Below, piece after piece: positions 27,367-32,841 of a stretch of 32,841 bases of DNA (positions are counted from its first letter, which is position 1; every line of letters begins with the position of its first letter). A program made the position numbers and the translations under genes. Source of the DNA: a virus; the IMG/VR virus record IMGVR_UViG_3300044618_002254, positions 1-32,841 of that record; one strand, 5' to 3'. The notes under the pieces are model-generated. The model was not told the origin of the DNA, made no database searches, and was given only the letters and a program-made list of their open reading frames with translations.

Positions 27367-28316
27367 CTGGTATACCAGGCCCAGGCATGACGAACAATAT
27401 CTTCTAAACTGTGCTGCGGACGCCAGATACTGGTGTTCATAAACTTGCTGGCATCCGCGGTTAACTGGGCAGGATCACCTGGTCGTTGTGGACCTGTATT
27501 GTATTCCAGATTCTGCTTGGTTATGTCAATAGCACTGTGTATAATTTGTAGATTACTGTAGCCCTGATTGGTTCCAAGATTGTACACGTCTGCTGGAATA
27601 GACCGGTCTATGGCCAGGACATGTGCGGCAGCCAGATCTTCCACGTGAATATAATCACGTATGCAGGTACCATCTTCAGTTTCAAAATCTGTACCGTTCA
27701 GCACAAACTGACCTGATTGATCTCTCAAAGCCTCTAAAACACGAGCAATAATGTGTGTAGCTCCGGGTGCCTGGCCATGTCTGACTTGACTATCTGCTCC
27801 GCAAGCATTAAAGTATCTGAATGCCACATAGTCTAATCCGTAAGCCCGATGATAACTTTTTAGCATCCACTCGATCATCAGTTTACTTTCACCGTACGGG
27901 CTGATAGGTTCCACAGGATCCACTTCTTGACACGGAGTCATTATGGGATTGCCATAGGTGGCTGCACTGCTACTAAACACAAATCTAACTTTTTTGTAAT
28001 GATTATCAACCAAAAAATCTAATAATGTTTTGGTTTTGACAAAATTGTTATTGTAGTAGTCTTCAGGAGTTATCATACTGGGGCCAACTAAACTGGTACC
28101 TGCACAATGTACAATAGCGTCAGGACAAAACAGTTTGATGGCATCAAGCCCAAGTGGACTGACAAAATCACCAGTGTGCCACGAACATGGTACAGTCATC
28201 AAGTGACCGGGCGGCGGCACCCGATCTATAGCCAGTACATCATGCCCGGCATCGGTTAATTGCAGTAAAGTTTGGCCTCCAATGTATCCGGCAGCACCTG
28301 TGACAACTACTTTCAT
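27363..28316 (-). CDS. GalE-like UDP-sugar 4-epimerase (317 aa)
   Basis: Short-chain epimerase: GAAGYIGG at residues 7-14, FSSSAATYG (114-122), YGESK with Y141/K145, RYFNACGAD and EDGTCIRDYIHVEDLA. These are GalE features. It interconverts UDP-glucose and UDP-galactose, or a pentose or uronate analogue such as UDP-xylose and UDP-arabinose. It overlaps both its neighbours by four bases (glycosyltransferase upstream, aminotransferase downstream). Confidence 0.88.
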   Translation of the reverse strand: MKVVVTGAAGYIGGQTLLQLTDAGHDVLAIDRVPPPGHLMTVPCSWHTGDFVSPLGLDAIKLFCPDAIVHCAGTSLVGPSMITPEDYYNNNFVKTKTLLDFLVDNHYKKVRFVFSSSAATYGNPIMTPCQEVDPVEPISPYGESKLMIEWMLKSYHRAYGLDYVAFRYFNACGADSQVRHGQAPGATHIIARVLEALRDQSGQFVLNGTDFETEDGTCIRDYIHVEDLAAAHVLAIDRSIPADVYNLGTNQGYSNLQIIHSAIDITKQNLEYNTGPQRPGDPAQLTADASKFMNTSIWRPQHSLEDIVRHAWAWYTR

Positions 28317-29518
28317 TCTTCGATCTTCCTTACATGATACTTGGCCTGACTCACATGATCTCTATAGCGGTTACCGGCACGATTCCAAGATTCACCCTTG
28401 CCTTCTAAGATATCCACAATACGATCTACAGTGCCATCGGTCCAGTCCGAAATCAAGCCCATGTTGTGATGTGGCTCTGTTAACAGTAATTCTAACTTGT
28501 GATATGCATCGTCAATTGACCATGGAACATACAGCCTGTTTGGGTCATCTGCAAAGGTTTCTGGGAAACTGCGATAAGCAGGATATAAAACATTACAACC
28601 AAGAGTATCGGCTTCGGATACTGTGTTAGATACCCAATCTTGTAAAGCACAATTAAAAAGCACACGACTATCGTTGACCAAATTGTAATAATCATTTTTC
28701 TTCAAGTTCTCGTAGATTGTAAGTTTACCTTGTGCTTCTAATTCTCTAGCACGTTCAAGGTACCGGAGATTGTTACTACGCAGCGGACCACCTTGGAAAA
28801 TAGCAAACTCAATGTCTCGATGACGACCTTGTGCATGATACATTTCAATCAAGTCCATGTAAAAGTCAGGTTGTTTTTCCTGGTCAAATCTGGCGGCAAA
28901 GCCCACACGCATCTTGCGTTGGTCAAACGGCTTGATATTTTGCAAGCCACCTATACGCTCTAAGACTTCCGCTTTGCCAAATGCCAGACCAGAAATATTA
29001 TAGATTGGCGCAGACCAACCGGCAATACGCATATGAGCCACCATCTCTTCGTTGGTAGCTAACACGCCTGTTACAAATTGGTTAACCATCTTTTCATACG
29101 TTGACATCCACTCCGCCATGCCCCATACATGAACAAAATCATCTGGATCAATGGCCTGAGCAAGACAACGTACAAAAATACGGGGACGCTGAGTAGGATC
29201 GACTTGATCAAGAATATAAGGCAGGCTCTCGATACCGGGCTGAAACATGTCTTCAAAGTAGATAATATCTTCACTGGTGACTTCTCCGTTGCGCATCATT
29301 TGTACCAGGTTCATCATCTGGCTCATACTAAAGAAACTACGACCATGAGCATCTAACACCTGACCCACGCTGATCGTTTGTGTGTTGTCAATGGTAGTGC
29401 CCGGCACATACACCACATCTAGTCTTCTGCGTTCAAACACACGCCGATTCCATTCTGTTAGTTGTAATGTGTACCGGGCTTCATATGATTCCAAGCCCAT
29501 GTAGAACAATTTTCTCAT
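28313..29518 (-). CDS. GT-B-type glycosyltransferase (401 aa)
   Basis: I use the ATG at 29518 (MRKLFYMGLESYEARY), which overlaps the previous stop (ATGA); an upstream frame of 28 residues is probably a shadow. The C-terminal half (MRVGFAARFDQEKQPDFYMD, then AIFQGG, LKKNDYYNLVNDSRVLFNCA and SEADTLGCNVLYP) is the Rossmann domain of a GT-B enzyme with the E-x7-E-like nucleotide site (around VSEADTLG). The donor is probably one of the UDP-sugars made nearby. Acceptor unknown. Confidence 0.8.
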   Translation of the reverse strand: MRKLFYMGLESYEARYTLQLTEWNRRVFERRRLDVVYVPGTTIDNTQTISVGQVLDAHGRSFFSMSQMMNLVQMMRNGEVTSEDIIYFEDMFQPGIESLPYILDQVDPTQRPRIFVRCLAQAIDPDDFVHVWGMAEWMSTYEKMVNQFVTGVLATNEEMVAHMRIAGWSAPIYNISGLAFGKAEVLERIGGLQNIKPFDQRKMRVGFAARFDQEKQPDFYMDLIEMYHAQGRHRDIEFAIFQGGPLRSNNLRYLERARELEAQGKLTIYENLKKNDYYNLVNDSRVLFNCALQDWVSNTVSEADTLGCNVLYPAYRSFPETFADDPNRLYVPWSIDDAYHKLELLLTEPHHNMGLISDWTDGTVDRIVDILEGKGESWNRAGNRYRDHVSQAKYHVRKIEE

Positions 29519-29736
29519 ATGAATCGGCCTAATCTGCGAGCGTCTTCTACCCACATATTCTTGGCATTTTTGCCTTGCACAAACTTGTTGTACTGTTGCC
29601 ATGCATAACTTTTAAAGTTATACAAGTCGCCTTCGTTAAATCTGTAACCATACTCTCGACAAAACTCTAAAAACTTACTGAGCTCTTCTTGTGTTTGTAT
29701 GGCTCTAGGATTTGCACGATGTTGTGGCTTTCCCAT
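29515..29736 (-). CDS. Conserved phage small protein (73 aa)
   Basis: MGKPQHRANPRAIQTQEELS begins a basic protein with YGYRFNEGDLYNFKSYAWQQ, then KNMWVEDARRLGRF. The pattern YRFNEGDLYN...YAWQQY...GKNAK is shared by small uncharacterised phage proteins. AAAGGA ribosome site at good spacing. Coupled to the GT-B gene by ATGA. Confidence 0.78.
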   Translation of the reverse strand: MGKPQHRANPRAIQTQEELSKFLEFCREYGYRFNEGDLYNFKSYAWQQYNKFVQGKNAKNMWVEDARRLGRFI

Positions 29737-29746
29737 TTTATTTCCT

Positions 29747-30223
29747 TTAATATTTAATACTTAGGTTAGGGCGAGTGAGTTCATACTTAATGAGGCAGCC
29801 ATTCTCGCCATCTTCGGCTACCTCAATCCATACAGCACGTTCAGGATAGCGACCTGCTATTTGAATATATAAATCATCTGCGATCATCTCGCAACTTTTA
29901 AAATCTAATTCTAAAATGGAATTCGTATCACTTCTGTGACTGGTATAGAGATTTTCGAGCCAGCGTTTGAACTGGATGAATTCGATATCTCTGTCATTGT
30001 GGAAGACATCGATCCACACCCGGAAATGAAAAATGTGCCTATGAGGACTAGCCAAAAACGATACGTCATATTCGTCTCCTGTTGCTAAGTTAGGATCTGT
30101 TGCTGCCGCTGGGTAGCGATGAATCCCTTCTTTACGGAACGTAATCCAAATCTTACGTTCTGCGTTTTCTTTGATGCGTACGGCTTGTTCTGCCAATGCT
30201 TGTTGTCTTTGTTCTTGTATCAT
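29747..30223 (-). CDS. Phage protein with T-fold (QueD-like) features (158 aa)
   Basis: The core reads EGIHRYPAA, then DVSFLASPHRHIFHFRVWID around residues 53-72, a DIEFIQFKRWLENLY helix, FKSCEMIADDLYIQI, and WIEVAEDGENGCLIKY near the end. The HRHIFHF stretch parallels the HGH of QueD, the S-C-E...L helix parallels the QueD S-x-E-N-L stretch, and IEVAEDGENG parallels VEVxETxxxG. This suggests a QueD/6-pyruvoyl-tetrahydropterin-synthase-like fold. It is in the operon that begins with DpdA. I read the resemblance by eye, so the assignment is tentative. Confidence 0.6.
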   Translation of the reverse strand: MIQEQRQQALAEQAVRIKENAERKIWITFRKEGIHRYPAAATDPNLATGDEYDVSFLASPHRHIFHFRVWIDVFHNDRDIEFIQFKRWLENLYTSHRSDTNSILELDFKSCEMIADDLYIQIAGRYPERAVWIEVAEDGENGCLIKYELTRPNLSIKY

Positions 30224-30534
30224 CGTTGTAATAACTCCATAGTTACAATTTTACCAATAGATTCTGCTAAGTTTTCTTCTTGCGTAATAATATGCAGTTT
30301 AATACGTTGCTCATCTTTTTTATAGTCATACCACCGAGATTCAACTACAGTTCCACCCGACACTGCTTGCACCTTGAATGTAATAGGGTCCGGAAGATCA
30401 ATGCCACCTGGGCCGTCATCGCACAGTTCGTCACCTAACGAAATGCTGATATTTCCGCGACCTATTCCAATGGATCTGCTATCTTCCGTACCTATTAAAA
30501 ATCCAAGTAGTTGCTGTCTTAGCCAGTTTTTCAT
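30220..30534 (-). CDS. Phage hypothetical protein (104 aa)
   Basis: Not recognised. Mostly beta-like (SIGIGRGNISISLGDELCDD, then ITFKVQAVSGGTVVE). One helical start and a helical end (ENLAESIGKIVTMELLQR). It is coupled on both sides by ATGA overlaps and is part of the DpdA operon. Confidence 0.72.
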   Translation of the reverse strand: MKNWLRQQLLGFLIGTEDSRSIGIGRGNISISLGDELCDDGPGGIDLPDPITFKVQAVSGGTVVESRWYDYKKDEQRIKLHIITQEENLAESIGKIVTMELLQR

Positions 30535-31049
30535 TTTATTACTTCGTCCTTGGTATATTTAGACCAGTCAGTGAACACCTCACGCTTTTGTAAGTCATGC
30601 AATGAATGGCACCAGACGCCCGGGTTTGTTGCCGCAAAATCTTTGTCATCAAGTTTAATAGTAGCATTGTATCCAAATTGTCGTATGTAAGGAAGTTTAA
30701 CGGAAATCATTGGAATAAAATTATGAAATTCTACTAAGCTAGATTCCAATAATCCTTCTGCTTGTGCTACATCTAAATCGAGTGTGCAATAATTAGGAAT
30801 GTGTTCTAAACAAGTACGAATCATCCATTCCCAATCACGCCACCCATCACCATCATTAACGTCCAATGGAGGAAAACTTTGATTGGCACCAAAGTAGATG
30901 TGTTCGCAATCGTTGTTGGCAAATTCTTGTAAAATAATCTGTGGATCCTGAACGCCCACAACAAATAATGTGCGTAATCCAAATGCAAGAGTATGTTCTA
31001 CTTCGGTTCCTATAAAGAAACTTACATCATTGTGTCCATCTCGATTCAT
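30531..31049 (-). CDS. Conserved phage protein of the DpdA operon (172 aa)
   Basis: Start ATG 31049 (TGATG junction), since the extra upstream Met comes from a TTG codon. The blocks NDVSFFIGTEVEHT, LFVVGVQDP, HIYFGANQSFPPLD and PMISVKLPYIR look highly conserved and enzyme-like, and WCHSLHDL occurs near the end. I recall similar proteins in T4-like cyanophages without assigned function. Its place between DpdA, the coiled-coil gene and the T-fold gene hints at a role in the same base-modification process. Confidence 0.75.
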   Translation of the reverse strand: MNRDGHNDVSFFIGTEVEHTLAFGLRTLFVVGVQDPQIILQEFANNDCEHIYFGANQSFPPLDVNDGDGWRDWEWMIRTCLEHIPNYCTLDLDVAQAEGLLESSLVEFHNFIPMISVKLPYIRQFGYNATIKLDDKDFAATNPGVWCHSLHDLQKREVFTDWSKYTKDEVIK

Positions 31050-31255
31050 CAATCGTTTTCCTGTTGTCCAGCTTCATATGCAATTTGAAGTTTTATTTTA
31101 CTGATTTCGTCTTTCAAATGCAACCGTTGCTTCTTCAAAATCTCTAAAGTTACATCTTCAAACACCCCTGTTGACTCCATACCATCAATGCGCTTGTTTA
31201 GTTCGGCATGGTCGTCTTCTAAATGCTTTAATCGATGTTGTAATTTTTCGATCAT
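31049..31255 (-). CDS. YdcH/DUF465-like coiled-coil protein (68 aa)
   Basis: The whole sequence is a coiled coil with a heptad pattern (IEKLQHRLKHLEDDHAELNK, then LKKQRLHLKDEISKIKLQI). HAELNKRIDGME and LKKQRLHLKDEI match the DUF465/YdcH family, small proteins of unknown role. ATG 31255 shares a base with the DpdA stop (TAATG). It may be an adaptor for its neighbours. Confidence 0.75.
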   Translation of the reverse strand: MIEKLQHRLKHLEDDHAELNKRIDGMESTGVFEDVTLEILKKQRLHLKDEISKIKLQIAYEAGQQEND

Positions 31256-32841
31256 TAGGCCTCCAATTCATCAAGTTTAGATTCGTCAAATTCTACTTCG
31301 TCGCCATCAACACCATCGCTTTCGTCGACTTCAAACAAGGCATTAAATTGGCTGTGTGCATTTTTGGCTTTCTTGCCTTTGAATCCACGTGTACCAACAA
31401 TGTCCATCCAATAACGATCATAATGTTCGATGATGGCTTCGGCTTCGGCTCGATCTGGTGTAGCAAAAATAGCATCTACAATGTCTTTAAAACGAGCATG
31501 ATCACCATTTTCGTTCCACATCATAGCAGGCCATGATCCTGCATCGTATTCACGATTGGCACGTTGTACTGCTTCGATGTGCATCCAAACATTGTGACCC
31601 ATCAATAGTGCATAGCTAAATGAATCCCAAGATGTTTTGCCTTCTTTACCAATCTTATTTAGGTCACCGGGCGCATAGATACAAATATCTTTCATACGCA
31701 ACTGTTTGCTAATTGGGCTTTCGTCAAAGTGATCAACATAGCCTTCTTGAACCACTGTTGGACCATACGGACGTGTATCTTGTGCATACTTCTTGTTGTC
31801 TACAATAGAACTCATACGATAGCACCACTTTTCGTTGTGCGGCAAGTCAATGTGATGATACACCTGTCCGTTTGCTGTGGCTAAGAATGGACTTGCACAG
31901 TCAAATGAGATAGTGAATGCTGGGTTAACATACTTACGAACAGCACGTTGGATGTCTGTAAGTAGTACTGCCCACTCTAGTTTACTTGTGCCCAGGAAGT
32001 GCATCCAATCATGTACACCTTCTTGCAACAAATTGTCATGACGTAAAGCTACCAAGCGTTTAAGAACCAAGTGTACATCACACATGTTCTGACCACCCAT
32101 AGACCACCCATCAAAGTGTGTATCAGGATAAACATTAGGATCACAGTAGTGTTTCATAATTTCATACCAACGATCTGCGTCGGCGTGATTGGCACCTTGT
32201 AGAACATTCAAGAACTTGGCACCACCATTCTTAACACCTTTGCGATGTTTCATAAAGTAATCGTTGTTGTACTTGGTAGCGTCTACTGCTTCTTGTAGTG
32301 TAGTGATCTGGCAAGCAGCACTGGCTTTCTTATCATGGATAACCCAAGTTGGGATATCAAGAATCATACCATAGTCAGCAATCTCGTCCAACCATTTGAG
32401 AATAGCTTCACGTTTCTTTTGTGCCTTGGGACAACCACTGTTGGCTTTCCAGTCACCTTCCCACAAGCCTTTGGCAATCTGGAATCCACCCGAGTCGCCT
32501 AACATAAGTGTTTTAGGATCTCGATTGCGAACCATATCTTCGGACCAGTCTTGCTTGTTTAAATCTAAGTTAGCATGACCACCTGAGTACAATGACCACT
32601 TGTATGGAAACAGGCCTTTCTGATCATTGAGCCAGTTCATCATTTCCATGTCTTGAATGCCCGGAGGCAAGCGAGCAGGATCCACGTACGGACCATTAAC
32701 TGGATCTCGTTGTTTACCTACAAAGGTTGCATAGAAACCACTAATGGCTGGAAGGAATACAGCGTAGTCGTTTTGTTTTGCGGTTAAGTTATCTTGCGTC
32801 ATTGATGTTTGAGCCAAGAAATTTCTTCCCAGGTTTTTCCA
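31255..32841 (-). CDS. dpdA: DpdA-like DNA-guanine transglycosylase (at least 520 aa)
   Basis: TGT-superfamily enzyme. MLGDSGGFQ (D108 by the TTG start) matches the DSGGFQ catalytic loop of tRNA-guanine transglycosylase, and FTISFDCASPF with D306 fits the nucleophile aspartate. ILDIPTW and GWSMGGQN are further TGT-like blocks. DpdA replaces guanine in DNA by a 7-deazaguanine. The end is acidic (SDGVDGDEVEFDESKLDELE). The start is unresolved: a TTG at 32817 has GGAAG upstream, an ATG at 32802 has none, and the frame stays open to the window edge, so the gene may begin outside. Confidence 0.88.
   Translation of the reverse strand, partial: WKNLGRNFLAQTSMTQDNLTAKQNDYAVFLPAISGFYATFVGKQRDPVNGPYVDPARLPPGIQDMEMMNWLNDQKGLFPYKWSLYSGGHANLDLNKQDWSEDMVRNRDPKTLMLGDSGGFQIAKGLWEGDWKANSGCPKAQKKREAILKWLDEIADYGMILDIPTWVIHDKKASAACQITTLQEAVDATKYNNDYFMKHRKGVKNGGAKFLNVLQGANHADADRWYEIMKHYCDPNVYPDTHFDGWSMGGQNMCDVHLVLKRLVALRHDNLLQEGVHDWMHFLGTSKLEWAVLLTDIQRAVRKYVNPAFTISFDCASPFLATANGQVYHHIDLPHNEKWCYRMSSIVDNKKYAQDTRPYGPTVVQEGYVDHFDESPISKQLRMKDICIYAPGDLNKIGKEGKTSWDSFSYALLMGHNVWMHIEAVQRANREYDAGSWPAMMWNENGDHARFKDIVDAIFATPDRAEAEAIIEHYDRYWMDIVGTRGFKGKKAKNAHSQFNALFEVDESDGVDGDEVEFDESKLDELEA

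Noticed and set aside
1-32841. CRISPR arrays, insertion sequences, rRNA, attachment sites
   Set aside because: I looked for regularly spaced direct repeats, transposase motifs with end repeats, and rRNA cores and saw none.

Overview
The window reads as part of a large T4-like myovirus genome, probably an uncultivated aquatic phage of a Gram-negative, plausibly betaproteobacterial, host. The evidence is dense, mostly one-strand gene packing with ATGA and TAATG overlaps, 12 tRNA genes, a 5'-3' exonuclease of the T4 RNase H/FEN type, many small conserved-phage families, a GIY-YIG homing endonuclease, host-type sigma70 promoters, and a TorF-type porin of a kind usual in proteobacteria. Nearly all genes lie on the minus strand. 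The one convincing plus-strand gene is at 453-1283.

Layout, left to right. 1-366: start of a putative DUF2201-type metallopeptidase, partner of the MoxR AAA+ ATPase at 3501-4586. 1266-3432: nine tandem, overlapping small genes whose products end in a shared motif (acidic stretch, then F-x-L-[KR]-[WF]); a tenth copy is at 20989-21255. 4938-6715: NeuD/PglD-like acyltransferase and TauD-like dioxygenase. 7024-10722: glycosyltransferase, small genes, an RNA polymerase omega-like protein, a DUF7338-like membrane protein behind a Shine-Dalgarno-sequestering hairpin, a metallophosphoesterase, a DUF7448-like protein and three tRNAs. 10784-11632: tRNA array with an odd tRNA, a tRNA-Ser(ACT) and a multi-arm RNA candidate. 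12012-12174: a promoter-terminator unit that may be a small RNA. 12286-13023: porin. 13214-14467: a start-less coding fragment, an intron-like RNA, the GIY-YIG gene and two tiny membrane peptides, together suggesting a group I intron. 14471-18912: phage core genes including the exonuclease, an SGNH-like protein and a methyltransferase.

From 18919 to the end two biochemical programmes are interleaved. One is nucleotide-sugar and glycan chemistry: UDP-glucose dehydrogenase, UDP-glucuronate decarboxylase (UDP-xylose synthase), GalE-like epimerase, a short DegT-type aminotransferase and several glycosyltransferases. The other is 7-deazaguanine DNA modification: FolE, QueD and QueE make 7-carboxy-7-deazaguanine from GTP, and the TGT-like DpdA at the right edge would insert a deazapurine into DNA. 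QueC is not in the window. A further protein next to DpdA (29747-30223) looks like another T-fold relative of QueD.

Regulation is unusually legible: thirteen minus-strand promoters of TTGAC/TTGAT-N17/18-TATAAT type, at least three of which would start transcription at or only a few bases before the start codon, plus several clear intrinsic terminators.
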